64,000 nucleotides of DNA from Atrina japonica (Eukaryota; Mollusca; Bivalvia; Pterioida; Pinnidae). Below, piece after piece: positions 1-13,377 of the stretch. Position 1 is the stretch's first letter. Every line of letters starts with the position of its first letter. Under the pieces are notes generated by a model. It did not search any database. It was not told the origin of the DNA and was given only the letters and a program-made list of their open reading frames with translations. A program made the position numbers and the translations under genes. The stretch is taken from contig BROG01000290.1 of NCBI GenBank assembly GCA_030159075.1, positions 614,501 through 678,500 of the forward strand, read 5' to 3'.

Positions 1-1202
1 GTGATATGCCTTGTCGTGATGGATGGGATATTAAAGTATATCACCCAAGACTGACATTTTCGATCTCTTTTTTGCAATATGTATGACAAAATATATACGA
101 AATGTGTTTTCGTTTACTTCTATATGCCTCCAAGAGCACATGATATGAAAATATAACGCGATATATTGTGACGTCACAATCAATGACTCATTGAACCCAT
201 GTAAAACAGAATGCCATTTTCTAAGTAGAGCAGGACCAAGCCATCAGACAGAACACCACTTTCGATGGTATCCTTCAGGGAGACTTATGTGCGATAATAG
301 CATTTTTGCCTTCTTATCTAGAATCGCTTGATGAATTTGGATGAAACTTTGAGTCCAAGATAAAAGTGAAGGATGATATAGTTAGATAAATAAAATTATA
401 TCACCGGAGGTGGAAATGTTTTATCTGGGATGGAGGTTTACCGCTTGGTCCTTTTTCTTTCAAATTCAAAACCGAATAAATCTGAAAGTTTCGTTTTGTT
501 TACTTCAAAACGTTATAACAGCGCGCGACGTAGTGTAAAAAAATATTTATATTGTGACGTCATGATGATTGACGTAATTGAACAATATATGTCGTTTGTT
601 AACGGATGCTATATCAATTTATTGGAACGACCTTTTGCAATAGCAATTAAACTGAAGTCACTTCATTGCGAGTAATTAGTATATAGACTGATGGGCTAAA
701 AGGAATAAGTCGTTAATCTCTTGGTAACGTCACCAGTGCTTGGCTCAGGTTCGCTACTTTTTCACAGTATATATCAAGAAATGTACCTGAAGTCCAAAAT
801 GAAATTATGGGGTTTGATCTATTTCCATTTCACATCAGTACTTTGTTAACTTCCGGTATTTTTTTCATCAGATTAACTGGTTATTTTTAATATGTCTGTG
901 TAACGCAATCTGAAAAAAAAAATAAAATCGCGTTAACCTTTCCCAAATTCAACGGAATTTCTTTCTTCAAAGCGAGTTAAATTTGTCCCCAATTTTCTGA
1001 AAATGGGTTGATATAGTGATTATTTTAAATTGATTTTTGAATTTTCATAAAAAATTTGGGTTTTTTTTATCAGATGTAACAAATGTTTTTCAACATTTGC
1101 ATTACATCATAGACTTAGGTGATGCAGTGTTCATCAACATGGAGCTGTCTATCATGTCAGACGACCTTGATTTAGTAACTTCTGCAGTTGATCAAACTTA
1201 TG
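1..1202 (-). other. SAMTOR 3' UTR and downstream DNA with CRE-like palindromes
   Basis: No gene seen. Two related modules contain ATTGTGACGTCACAAT (165-180, a perfect 16-bp palindrome) and ATTGTGACGTCATGATG (551-567). Each follows a GTTTACTTC stretch (112-121 and 497-506), so this looks like a diverged direct duplication. The same motif recurs at 6249 and 13898, pointing to a dispersed repeat. The short open frames here show no coding signal. Confidence 0.4.
618..623 (-). terminator. Candidate poly(A) signal for SAMTOR
   Basis: TTTATT on the plus strand reads AATAAA on the minus strand, about 580 nt past the stop codon. I saw no other AATAAA on the minus strand between 1 and 1202. This would give a 3' UTR of roughly 600 nt. 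It is a single hexamer in AT-rich DNA, so the call is tentative; the true end may lie outside the window. Confidence 0.3.
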
Positions 1203-1757
1203 TCAACCATCCGAGTCTTCATCGGTATTCGACGCAGGTAATTCGTCAAGATACTGTTTAAACATCCTCTCATCCTCTTCTGTATATAAAGACTGTCTCG
1301 TAACATCCTCCTCCTCCTCTAGAAAGTCTTGATGAATGTACATATTACTACTCATATCACAAAAATCGCCATCATACCTTCCGGACATTCTTCTAAATGC
1401 CATACAATGAATATGTTCCAGTTTGACGTACTTCCATCGTAGAAATCCCAATGCTTCTATAGCCTTTTTCCAGTCTCTGATCATAGCAGCATTTCTGTGT
1501 TGCTTGTGCGAGTCTGGAGTTACAATCAAAAGGAGCCCATTTTTAGCCAGCAATGAATGAGCTTTTTTACAACAGTTCCAGCGCTGAACAGGTGACGGTA
1601 AATATTCAAGAAGCAACGAAAAAACAATAACAAAAAATCCCTGTTTTGGCAATGATTCTATCGGAGATTTTAGGTTGGATAGAACCCGTAAAATATCAGT
1701 TTTACAGAGGTTATAGTTGGTTATGTCAACTCCCAAGATATCACATAGATACACATC
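1203..1757 (-). CDS. SAMTOR: SAMTOR exon 5 (methyltransferase core and C-terminus, stop)
   Basis: The terminal exon of 184 codons plus TGA (1205-1203) follows acceptor TTGTTTCAG|GATGTG in phase 0. Diagnostic segments are [20 protein letters not shown] (residues 234-253), [21 protein letters not shown] (266-276), [10 protein letters not shown] (289-298) and MAFRRMS (312-318). Human equivalents are [51 protein letters not shown] and MAFRKIS. The MYIHQDF motif (332-338) matches human MLYIPQDF. The tail is acidic ([14 protein letters not shown]) and stops where human reaches PYDSDSG, so it lacks the short human extension. An open frame extends three codons into the intron (MFQ) but is removed by splicing. 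Confidence 0.97.
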   Translation of the reverse strand, partial: [184 protein letters not shown]

Positions 1758-1803
1758 CTGAAACAATGTAAAATAATAAATTATATTTCATGTAATTCTA
1801 CGA

Positions 1804-4380
1804 AACAAGAGGCCCATTTGGGCCACATGGCTCACCTTAACTGAGTCTATATATTACAAATACGGTGGGAGACCACCTCTTTTTTAATACGATTGATATT
1901 CAGTCTCTTCAACTTTCTTTTAATATGAAATAAATCACGAATGCATTATAATGAATAAATGGAGACTTCCTTTTTGCAATATTAAACAAAGGGCCAAATA
2001 GGGCTCCAATCGCTCACCAGAGAATCATTTACAAATGTGGAAAACAGACCAAGAAGAATATGTACATGTAGGCTGATCTGGCAAAGAAACATAAATATTG
2101 CTGTTTTAAGAAATTCCTAAAAAGATTCTAGAAATCAAATTTGGCAAAATTCTTGCACAAAACATTTCTTCAACTATATACAAGTAAAACACTTTAATGC
2201 ATCATTTTTAATGCAAGGACGGGATAAATGAGGAAAACATGACATAATGGATGAAAATGACAAAGTTTGAAAAGACCGCGTCAAAAATTCATATTCTGAT
2301 TTCTATGAAAAATACACAATTTAATCATAAATCCATGTAGATCACTAAAAAAATAATCCGTTTTTTAATTCATGCAGTGGTTTTGAAGAAGAAGATTTTT
2401 AATGATGGATAACGTATGGGACCTATTTTGCCCAATCCCGGATCCACCCTGGGCCGATCTGGCTGAAAACCATAAACTTAATAAAGGTCCTTGAGCATTT
2501 GCTGTCTTATCAAGTTTCGTAAAAATTCCTTCAGTAGTTTTGAAACAGAAACTGATAGTATGAAAATGCACCCCTCTTTTTTTGCAGTCTCATAAAAAAT
2601 TCTAGAAATTAAATTTCGGCAAAATTCTTGCACAAAACATTTCTTCACCTAATTACAAATATAGCACATTAAATGAATGCATCAAAGGTAATGCAAGGAG
2701 GGGGTAAATGAGGAAAGCATGCACAAATTAATGAAAATGACAGTCTGAAATGACCTCAAAACGCGTCAAAAAATTATATTCAGATTTCTAATCATAAATC
2801 CATGTAGATCACTAAAAATAATACGTTTTTCATTTTATGCAGCGGTTCTGAAGAAGAAGATTTTTAAAGAGTGGTACCTTATGGGACCTATTTTGCCTCA
2901 TCCCGGATCCACCCTGGGCCGGTCACCTGTGAAGTTTGGTGAAAATTAGTCCACTGGTTCTTGAGAAGTGGAAAATGTTTAAGATTTGACAAAGAAAAAT
3001 ATTTTTTTAAAAATAATAAAAAAAAACCTGTTTATTTAGGAGTCTGTGAATTTGCCCTTTGTTTCCATGACCTTGAACTTTGCCAAATTGATCCTTAGAT
3101 AATTCCTAGCAACTTACTCATATATCTTTGTATATAAAAAGTCAATCAGTCAATGAGTTAGTAAGCCATTTGTATACAGCTGTAACCTGTTTATCTTATT
3201 CACGTGCTCCTAGCGGACCGTTTATTGATAGAATCCATTTTCAAAACATCGGAAATCCAATTAAAGGGGAGATAACTCCCATAAGCGCTAACCTGAAACT
3301 TTCAGGCTTGTTAACTTTTTTCTTTCACTTTGTTTCTATCTATTTTACTTTTCAAGATGATGTCAAGAACTGCCAAAAACATGAAAAATCCACACAAAAA
3401 AGGGGAAATAACTCCCATAAGGGTCGATCTGGCAATTTCAGTCCTATTGACTTTTTTGTAGATCTTTACGTGCTGAACATTTTTGCTTTTTTCACTTTTA
3501 CTCTAGCTATTATACTTTTCAAGATGATGGCAAAAAAACATCCAAAAGCATGAAAAATCCACATAAAAGGGGAAATAAATCAAATAAGGGGCGACCTGAC
3601 AATTTCGGCCCTATGGACTTTTTTGTAGATCTTTTTGTGCTAAATATTTTTTCTGCTTTCAATTTTACTCTAGCTATTATACTTTTCAAGAAATAACTCA
3701 CGAAAGGGTCGACTTGACAATTTTTCAACCAAAATAAAATATTGGTAGATTTTTGCAAGCCGCTCATTTTAAGGTAACGGTTTTTTTCTCTAGCTTTAAT
3801 AATTTTGGAGATACATGTATTAAATTAAAAATATCTGCTGGCTCATTGGTTCGATATTTAGCCATGACAGACATGTTTTGTCCTAGCCCCTTTTCATCTG
3901 CAAACATTATGCGGCTTTACAGGGTTATACTTCCTGTCAAGTTTGGTTCAAATTAGCCCATGGTTCTCGAGAAGTAGTCGAAAATGTCTTAAATTTAAAA
4001 AGTTACATTTTCCATTTAATTAGGTGCCTGTGACCTTGAACTTTGACCTTGAAATTTTGTCAAAATGATCCTTAGATCCTTTCTCATACATCTTTGTATA
4101 CAAAGTTATTAAGCAATTTGTAATACAATTGTACCCTGTGTTACTGAAGCGCCACCTAGTGGCTCGTTTATACTACATAAATTTCATTTTCGTTAGCAGA
4201 TCTGACTGAAATGAACACATTTGGTAGAGGACCTTGAGTACTTGTTTCCAATAAAGTTTCATCAAAATCCCTTAAGCGGTTTTGGGGAAGAAGTTGAAAA
4301 CGTGAAAAGTTAACGGACAGACGATAGATAAAAAGTGGTCAGAAAAGCTCACTTGATCATTAGGTTCAGTTGAGTTTAAA
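1804..4380. mobile_element. Cluster of AACAAGAGGCCCA-type non-autonomous elements
   Basis: Heads read AACAAGAGGCCCATTTGGGC (1804) and AACAAAGGGCCAAATAGGGC (1985), each followed by GCTCACC. The far end near 4340-4376 reads AAAAGCTCACTTGATC then GGTTCAGTTGAG. Internally a 330-bp module is duplicated (about 2125-2455 and 2590-2920), with CGGATCCACCCTGGGCCG in both. A three-unit repeat of about 170 bp occupies 3255-3740. The same head, module and end recur as one compact unit at 39815-40629. Confidence 0.6.
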
Positions 4381-5649
4381 ACCCCTTCAAATCACTGATA
4401 CAGATGCATGATAGTGATAAAACCGCACAGGAACTAGATATGTATAAATACGATCTGATTTGATACGATACGATAGAAATTAGTCATCTTAATGTAAAAT
4501 AAATACGTGAGTACAAGAGGCCTATGGCACTAACCTGGCAAATTTAGTCAATTATAAGAATATGCAATTGATGTTTTCAGGTTACATAGGTGCCTGTTAC
4601 CTCTACTGTTGACCTTGAACTTTTGTCACCGTGATCCTTAGTCTATTCCTAACAACATTCTAATCTGTCTTTGGGTACAAAAAGTTTAAAATTAGTTTTG
4701 ATTTAATAAGTAATGTGCATGAAAATATACCCAATGTCATTTAAGAAACATCCGTCTAAGGCTGGTGTATGAACAGATTTCGATTTCATATGTAAACTCT
4801 GTAAATACTGATTTAACAACCATGCTAATCAAATTTGAAAGAACCCTATTAATTGGTTTATGTGTAGAATATTTCTAAAGTAGTGCCTAGTCTTTATCTT
4901 TCTGGTCCAAACAGAAAGGTTTCGTTTGCAAAGTATTGTGGGTTCATATGAGGAAAGTTTATGTCAAGTTTGGCTAAATTTGAACCATTGATTCTCCAAA
5001 AGTTGTCTAAAATGTCTAAAAGTTGGTTAAACAAGAGGTCCATGTGTCGCATCGCTCATCTGAGCTGTGCAGTTGCTTGAGGACTGGAACCTCCAACACC
5101 TCCAGCACATTCCTTTCATTAGCATAAATATCCGTTTTCAAATATTTATCTTTTATTTGTACGTTTTAGTATAAGATTCTCAATGTTTTGAAATTATCAT
5201 AACAATCCTTGGGAGTGGAGGTTAGCTAAAATAAATTAAACGACATCAATGAATCATACATCCATGTAGATCACTCAAATGCAATTGGTTTTTCAATTCA
5301 TGCTGCAGTTCCGGTAGAGAAGATCATGACAGAGGACCTTACGTACATGCTTTCAATAAAGTTTCGTCAAAATCCTTTTATAAGCCTGAAGCTAAAAATG
5401 CGGATTTAAAACCCGTTCATTGCACACTGTTTAATTTTTTTTATTTATTCATTTTTACTGTACAACTCACAAAGAAATGCCTTCACCTAAATTAAGATAT
5501 CATCAGCCAGTCATAGGTGAAGTGAGGATTGGTAAATATTTCACGTCTGCCGTGAAACGGAACTTCAGTCGTAAATCAGAAACACCATGGACTTCCCCCA
5601 TCTTATCAGAGCGTTCAATGAATAAAGGAGCAATTCCGACCTTGTATTA

Positions 5650-5935
5650 CCACTGGGCCATTGCCACTGCTGGTGGGCCGTTCGAGTTCCCGAGGGTATA
5701 AGGTCTACCAGGTGTTTCGGCTCCAGTCCGTTATTCAAACTAAAGTAACATTTCACTAGAATTACACCATTTAAATTCTAAACTTTTCAAAAGTTAGGAT
5801 AGTCAATTGACAATAAATTTATATTTATCATTTGATCTTGTATGATTCCATTTGTCCGTTAGGCAATATACATTTATATTAAATCGAGCTCATGATGAAG
5901 TCTTGTTGACAAAAAACGATCACTAGGGATTTTTG
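5650..5935 (+). repeat. Older copy of the CCCGAGGGTAT repeat family
   Basis: GCCATTGCCACTGCTGGTGG, then CGTTCGAGTTCCCGAGGGTA and a downstream TGATGAAGTCTTGTTGACA stretch correspond to 15860-15925 and 15582-15837. GTTCGAGTTCC resembles a tRNA B box, so a SINE-like origin is possible. Confidence 0.45.
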
Positions 5936-6473
5936 TTTTGGTCTCTCTACAAAACTATAGCTATGATATTGCTAATAATATCTATATCTCTTAGGAAATG
6001 GAGCCCGATACCTCCCACTTGGAATACAAAAACTGTATTTAACTAGTCCACTGGCATAAGTTTCCATGGCTGGTTACAAACCAAGCGCAAAAATCTTTGA
6101 CAACAATTCCAGAACTGAATGCTGACGTAAGAGTTAACTGGATATATCTCATTCTGCTTATATCGTACATGCCTATAATAATGATCTTAATTGACCAATC
6201 GCCAAATGTCTGATACATGGCGCGCAACGTGCATTTTTATCTCATTCGATTGTGACGTCATAATTCAACAACTATTTGATATGTCATTTAATTGTACCGT
6301 CATAATAGACGGGTCTGTGGCTCTTTCGCGAAAGGTCCATCAGCTAGTGCGTGTATCACTGTTTAATATAGCATAGCAATATTAGATTAAAGGTGAGATA
6401 CTTCATGGCTTGATGCTCATCACCAATCCATGGCTGTGGGTATAGATGAGAACGGTCTCACCTAAATTCTGGA

Positions 6474-6564
6474 TTTAACCCTTTCGTCCCTAAATATCTA
6501 AATGGTATGTTCTTTTCTATTGTTTAGACCAGTCTATTATGGTCTGAAGGGATAAAAGGATTAA
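6474..6564. repeat. Possible divergent short palindromic TTAA element
   Basis: Starts TTTAACCCTTTCGTCCCTAA and ends AGGGATAAAAGGATTAA, with AGACC...GGTCT inside. The layout (TTAA ends, CCCT/AGGG arms) is like the better-matched family at 39268-39360, but the sequence differs. Confidence 0.3.
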
Positions 6565-9500
6565 CTTACTGACCGACTCTTAGAACCACTGACATAGACG
6601 TTCCGGTCTGACATGATTATTGGTGAACCATGAGCACAGATGTCCTCATTTGAACTCGAACTGTAATTCAAAGATGACACACTGACCTACTTCTAGCTGA
6701 CCTACTTCTAGCTCCAGTTTGAGTCGAACATACTGAAACACGTGCTCCAAAATGATCTCAATCAATAGTCAGAAACTAACACACTGACCTGTATGTACTA
6801 GATTATGATAAATTTATTTGAAATAATATATAAGGATAATGATTCCGAGTGTCTTACAAACAAGTAGAAAAAAAGAGGTTATGTCTCGCCAGAGATAAAC
6901 TCTGACCTCGAGACTACGATACATAACAATAACAAATGGCGGTAGAGGTGTTACCGTCTCCGTCTAAATAAAATCAATGGTCAAGTCAACTCAATGGAGA
7001 TATTTTTAGAAAGTAGATAAATCCATTTCCAGTACTCAATAGTGAAACAAATAATGTTGAATCACAACATGTTAAATATTTATATGTAAAAGCGTTTTTA
7101 TAGGTTTAATAATATGTCCCGGATAAACACATTTCTGGACGTTTACTGGCCGTAACAAAGATACCACAACCAACTGACCTAACATGTACATGTAAACAAA
7201 TGTATAACAACTTCATATCTGTGTTGACAGACATATTGTGTACTGGGAAAATAAGCATACCCTACATTGTTAGACATTCGCCCTATAGGAAATATATATG
7301 TAATTTTACAATATAAAAACGTCTAGCTTTTTATAGACGACAAGACGCTGCAACTACAATGTTATGGTATCCTTTCCTTTTTATCCGAAAGACTCCTGCC
7401 TTCAAGCTGGCCGGAGAAACAATCCCAGTAATTAAAATATCTTAATACAAACAACTTCTAGTATCAAACAAAGACCATCTACCATAACAATAACTACTCC
7501 CATTTTTGTTTTTGCTTCCGTAATTGATCTTATCTTAGTCCGCAGCAAATGCTCATAAACACATTTCTTTGCTCTTGTTTTAATTTACATCCCACCGAAA
7601 AATTTCCCACTTGTTTACGGATATTTCATCTGCTGTAGGTAAATTGCCACAGACTTAGACCTGTATCGCGGACTGACACTAATGCAGCAAGAGTTCTTTT
7701 TATGATGCACGGGATTTCTGTTTTAAGTCTCACCATAAAGGCTCGAAGCCCACGTGCTGGCAAAGGAAGTCATTAGCAGTAACACGCGCTACCGGGAATC
7801 CAACCCGGGACCTTCCGCTTGCGAATCGAACACTCTAGCACAAGAAAATCTCATGTGGTGCATCAGATTGTTTATTTAATCGATAAAAATGTAAAATAGA
7901 AAATGTAAAACGAGCACTTAGAATCAGAAAATACTTTCCGTAACTACAAACAAATTATTAAACCCACATTTAAAAATAAGCTTTCTTTCAACAAACGTGA
8001 GTTTTCGAATAAAAACATACATCTTATATTTAAAAAATTCAAATCTTGATTTTGGATAAAAAGGCTGTCGTACTTGAAAGATCAGTTACTTTTGAAGTAA
8101 TTATACGCCGCATATGATATTTCACTTGGAGACACACAAAACAACTACTTTCGACTGTTTCTTTTCAATGATTACAAGGCGCAAGGCTAAGTTAAATAAC
8201 ACTATTATGCTTGTAAATAGCATACAGGTCACGTGGGTGATATCAAAGGAAAGGAATATTGGGATTATTTTGTTCTCGTTCAGTTGAGAACTATACACAA
8301 ACAACATTTAAAATATAATCCTTTATCAAAAATAAATAATTTGATCTTGGCACTTTGTATACAGGATAAAAATAAACTAAAACAAAGTATGGTTACCTCC
8401 ACCCGCGAAAACGCGGGTATTCGAGTGCGTTCAGAATTTGGTCCATTACGGCATTCATTATTATTTTCTATACAAACAATTTTTTAAAAGTATACAGTAA
8501 TTGACAGCAGCGTTTATTCTTTATGAAGCGCTTAATCGTTTGTGTTTAATCGTTGTCACGATGTACCCCAAAATAATCACACTTCAAGGAAAAAATAAAT
8601 TGTAATTATTTATTTAGGTGCTTGATCAAATCTTTTAGATTTCTTGTTTGTCCTTGTAAATACGATACCTCTTTTATAGATTGTATAGAGCCAAATGTTT
8701 TAATGACACGGCACCGACAGTTGATATGTAGCGGTCTTGTTGACAAAGATATTTAAGAGAGACACAAATAAACACAATCCCCCATAGTTTGTTTATTAAT
8801 GCAGCTCGAATTTCTTTTACATTAAAACATGTTTAAATAATGATCACAATCGATTACAGCCAAGGATAATTTTTCATAAATGTTAATTTACTTAAACGGG
8901 ACATAAAATTGACGACCTTCAAAATATTTAATTCTTACATAGATTAAAAAAAGTAACCCCGTATCAGATAGTGCGATTGATATCATGGGGACTTGCGGTG
9001 CCAATTGTAACAACAGTAAGGTTATATATCACAAGAAAACAGAATTCCGTAGATAACTGCGACAATATTAAACCTAACAAATGGCACTTTATATTTATTT
9101 GTTTAAAATATTATCATCGAATATATGTAGTATGAAAATAAAAATACAAATAAGGCAGCTGATGACAATCTGCCCATGACTTTCAGGTGAAATGGGACCT
9201 CACAGGATTCATATCACAGTTCTGCAATTGATTATTAAAAGTCAACCGATCGTGGTCGCGTAGTACAATGTTTATTAAACAAATGAAAGGTCCTAGGTTA
9301 GAACACAGAATGATTAGACAGAAATCTTGCTAACACAAGTAGTTTATCAATTTCTGACAATTATTAGATATTTAAACTGATCTTAAATATTTCTCTGATA
9401 AAATTCAAATTAAACTTATTTTACTTTAAAGTTGCTTACTGCATTCGGCAAAACACAATGGTGGGCTCCACTATATTACAATAGGTGGTTTAAGAGGTAC

Positions 9501-10020
9501 ATATGATATAGATGATAGGGAATGTAATTTTTATAAATGATCTTGTACACACGTATTACATATACTGAAACTGGCTCCGTACACTACAGTATTATGCTAT
9601 CTTACAAAAATATATTTGGATGTTGTCCTTCAAATAACATTGAACCATCGCTTGTGTTTTTCAATAAAAGCTAAATACATTACTTTTATAGGTATCCGTG
9701 ACTTTTAAGACTGTATAACAATGAATACTTTCATATCTGTCCCCTTATTGTGATTTTCTGGACTAACAAAGCACAGGTTAAAATTCAGAACTCTTCTCAG
9801 AATCATTATACCATATACATATATAAAATTTGTGTATGTGTATATATAGTCATACCTGTCTATAAAAACTACTCATTGGAACAGGCAAGGGTAGCCGTTA
9901 TAGACAGGTGACCTTAATGAGTAGGTTTAATCATTATATAAACGGTTAACAAATCATAAACCTGAATGGTATTTATAGGCAGGTGAGTCTTACACAGAGG
10001 TAGCTTTAAATGCAATTTGA

Positions 10021-10022
<2 letters not shown>

Positions 10023-10095
<73 letters not shown>
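10023..10095. repeat. (TA)n microsatellite
   Basis: Uninterrupted AT dinucleotide run of about 73 bp. Confidence 0.95.
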
Positions 10096-10096
<1 letters not shown>

Positions 10097-10854
10097 TGGT
10101 AGAAATATATTGAAATAAATTGAATAAAATTAATGTGCCTAAAGTCTACCGTTTCTTTACTATTGAGATAATTATGCCCTAATCACATCTATGACAAATA
10201 TTATTACTGTTTGAAACTTTTTGATAGAGGTTCTCAATGTATATCTCAGTATGAGATACGAGTTACATTCAATTCAGTGATTTAGAATGACATTTGATAT
10301 GATCATTACCTTGCAATTTTATGAAACAAGAGTAAACATATATCAAAAAATAAGAACTCAAGCTGTACCGAAGACGACGTATTAAAATGGTCTACTAAAA
10401 TTATAAGAACAACTATACAATTTAAACCAAAGCAAGGTTACATATAAACAAATTTTAAATGTGAATATTTATCGTGAAATTAAAGTTTTGTTTGTTTGGA
10501 CTTTTCAATAGCTGACAGAAACAGGTGCCATTGAGCTGCTTGGATTAAGTTGGTTTCTTTCCAGTATTTTATAAAAACTGCTCTATTAGATTTAATAATT
10601 ATTTCATTTGTGTAATATTCTAAAATATTGTATGACATTACATTTATAACAAAAAGTAACAACATCAGCATTCGTTCAGGTTGAAAGTACTTAGCAAAAT
10701 CTATATGCAGCATAATCTTTTAATGAAGAATGCTGAAGAATAAGCATGAACAATAACAATTTCCAGCTTTTCAGTAAGTTTTCAAATATTGATAAACCGA
10801 GAGAGCAAACAAACATAACCGTAGTTGCCACATGCCGCAGTGTAATTTTATTAA

Positions 10855-10855
<1 letters not shown>

Positions 10856-10950
<95 letters not shown>
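10856..10950. repeat. (TTA)n followed by (TA)n microsatellite
   Basis: A TTA trinucleotide run to about 10892 passes directly into a TA dinucleotide run. The 80-residue open frame across it (poly-Leu, then Tyr-Ile) is an artefact. Confidence 0.95.
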
Positions 10951-10951
<1 letters not shown>

Positions 10952-11079
10952 TGGCGGGAAAAAAGAAAGACAAGTTTATTTTCGATAGTTATTATTTAAC
11001 ATAATTAATTGATGATTAGTACATTGTTTGGGTTTTTGAATTATTTATTCATTACTGAATACATTTTGATGATTTTTGT

Positions 11080-12180
11080 TGTCCTATCACAGACGATGTT
11101 TGCATGAATAGCGTTCAAACGAGGGGGTACCATACGCCGTTTCCTGATTCAAATCAGTAGCGTCCACCCGTTGCTTCAGTTGCTGCTCTAACTCGCCTTA
11201 ACATTGACCCCATCAAGGTGGTTTTTTTGTCATTTGAGGGATATTATTCTACTCCTGAATAAGGACCTGCGTGAAATGAGCGACGTTATATGAGACGTTG
11301 ACGCGCTTCTTACCCCCCCCCCCCACCTTACCAGCTCGTCCCACAAATGCTCGATTGGGGACAAATCTGGACTACATAGTGGTCAGTTAAGAACTGGGAC
11401 CTTGTTTTAAGTCAGAAAGTTATGACAAATTCTAGCAACATTTGATCCCGTGTTGTCCTGCTGCAACAGAAGGTTACATTGATGGATAAGAGGGAGGAAG
11501 TAAGTGTGGTCTCAAGACCTGATCCCGATATGTTACTGCTGTAACGTTGCCATGTGTAACCATGAGAGGTGTTTTTACGGCTTAAGATTTCCCTGCCCAT
11601 ACCATAACATATCATCCCCCGAATCTGTCGCTTTCCGTTACGCAAGCATCTGAATATTGCTCATCACGACTTTGATAGACATGTTGTCATTAAACTGTGA
11701 AGCGAGACTCGTCAGTGAACAACAAGTGTCTCCAATGGGCAAATTGAAACCGATTAGCTGCATGTACAAGCAGCCACTACATTCGAACATCGCCTCTGCG
11801 TAAGTGGCGTACAACATAGGTGCGTCGTGGCCTTAAATGAAACTCCAACCAAATCTTGGAAACACTGACAGACCATGAGTGCCTACAACTTGGTGTGCCG
11901 TCTCCGTCGGCGTCTAAAATCGGTTACGGAAGTGGAAGAGACATATGCCTCTATCTTGACATTGCGCGGTCGTCCGCTCCTGGGACGGTCACCCAATCTC
12001 CCTGTGGCTCTGAGACGCCCAACTTAACGGGATATTGTTGTCTGATGTACACCATATTGCTGGGCTACATGGCATTGCGAATATCCCTGCATTATCAGAG
12101 CAATGACTCTACCCCTATTGACTTCACTCAATTGCGACCTTTCACTCTACAATCGCTTCGAAAAGAAAAGTTGTGTAGCT
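11080..12180 (-). pseudogene. Degenerate Tc1/mariner-type transposase
   Basis: Read on the minus strand, fragments in several frames line up with Tc1-like transposases: an N-terminal helix-turn-helix (RVIALIMQGYSQCHVAQQYG, then RATGRLGDRPRSGRPRN), the first catalytic block LFTDESRFTV near 11705, VMVWAG near 11600, a QQDN-like block around 11440 and PNRAFVGR/SPIEHLWDEL-type sequence near 11330-11360. Frameshifts and stops separate these, so it is dead. No clear terminal inverted repeats were identified. It lies just upstream of the Penelope-like fragment, on the opposite strand, which looks like chance nesting. Confidence 0.7.
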
Positions 12181-12325
12181 GATCTGTACTATTTCGATTT
12201 GTAATGATTTACAAGCACATATGGTACGGGCGTACCATAGATGCACGCTTTCTTGAATCTGCTGAAAGCATGCAACATCGAGTGGGGTCACGATCGGCTG
12301 AATTTTATCTGAAGAACTGAAGAAC

Positions 12326-12970
12326 ATGCTGGGATTTCTAATAGACAATATATTTGTAATGTTCGGAGACGTGGTCTTTCAACAAACTGTCGGCATTCCT
12401 ATGGGAACCAATTGTGCTCCTTTATTGGCCGACCTGTTCCTTTATTCATACGAAGCAGACTTCATTCAGAAACTGCTGAATCAAAAGAAGAAAAAGTTAG
12501 CGGTGTCCTTTAATTTGACATTTAGATATATCGACGACGTTTTGTCAATTAATAATGACAATTTTCATACATATGTCAATGCGATATATCCCAGCGAACT
12601 AGAAATTAAAGATACAACAGAATCAAGCACACACGCTTCATACTTAGACATTTTACTTAATATAAACACAGACGGGAAATTAGCAACGAAGCTATACTAT
12701 AAACGCGACATTTAAGTAGTAATATCCCTCAGTCACCCGCATATGGAGTTTATATTTCACAAATGATCCGATATGCCATCGTGCACAACATATGAAGATT
12801 TCATATACAGAGGTAAACTACTCACTGACAAATTATTGACACAGGGATATCGAAAACCGTGTTTAATGTCAACGTTCCGCAAGTTTTACGGTCGGTATAA
12901 TAGTCTTGTTTGCGACTACTCTGTTTCACTAAGTGAAATGTTGAGTTGCCTTTTCGTTGGCGGTTGTTGA
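12326..12970 (+). pseudogene. Penelope-like reverse transcriptase fragment (5'-truncated)
   Basis: The frame 12326-12715 encodes LIDNIFVMFGDVVFQQTVGI, then PMGTNCAPLLADLFLYSYEA and FRYIDDVL. These are RT palm motifs, with the YIDD catalytic Asp pair present. It stops at 12713-12715 and resumes in another frame at 12773 (YEDFIYRGKLLTDKLLTQGY, FRKFYGRYNSLV) to 12970, so a frameshift splits it. The RT fingers and N-terminus are absent. The family assignment (Penelope-like, or a sister group using GIPMGTNCAP) comes from motif style. Function in life would be target-primed reverse transcription; this copy cannot make it. Confidence 0.75.
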
Positions 12971-13185
12971 GACGTCTGTACCAATTGTGACGAGGATACA
13001 CTCCTCACGTGTTTCATTGGACTTGACTGTGGACTCACGGCGGGTGTGACCGGTCGACAGGGGATGCTTACTTCTCCATGGCACCTGATCCCACCTCTTG
13101 GTTTCCAGAGGTCCCTGTTTGTCCATTTTTTACCGGATTTGTATCTATGTCCTAGACATTCTATTGATTTATACTTTGGTATCTG
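12970..13185 (+). mobile_element. 3' tail of the Penelope-like element
   Basis: Continues directly from the RT frame. Carries TTGAGACGTCTGTACCAATT, GACTGTGGACTCACGGCGGG and ends near TTTATACTTTGGTATCTGAG. The same tail follows the same RT end in the minus-strand copy at 26563-27035, which shows that it belongs to the element. Tail-only copies elsewhere look like 5' truncations. Confidence 0.75.
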
Positions 13186-13280
13186 AGGTTTTTATATTTC
13201 ACAGGTAGCTCAGTGTCAAAATTAAATTTCGTCCATGTGTCTAAACGTTATATTACAAAAAACATTTCTTTATTCCGCTA

Positions 13281-13284
<4 letters not shown>

Positions 13285-13357
<73 letters not shown>
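13285..13357. repeat. (TA)n microsatellite
   Basis: About 73 bp of AT dinucleotides between the Penelope tail and the GIY-YIG fragment. Confidence 0.95.
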
Positions 13358-13361
<4 letters not shown>

Positions 13362-13377
13362 ATCAATATTTTGGGAA

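Noticed and set aside
1037..1261. 74-residue plus-strand frame
   Set aside because: Overlaps the SAMTOR stop region on the opposite strand and shows no family features.
10480..10713. 77-residue minus-strand frame (MLHIDFAKYFQPERM)
   Set aside because: Open by chance as far as I can tell; no family features and no splice or promoter context.
12929..13126. 65-residue minus-strand frame (MDKQGPLETKRWDQVPWRSK)
   Set aside because: Reverse-strand shadow of the Penelope tail; the same shadow appears at other tail copies.
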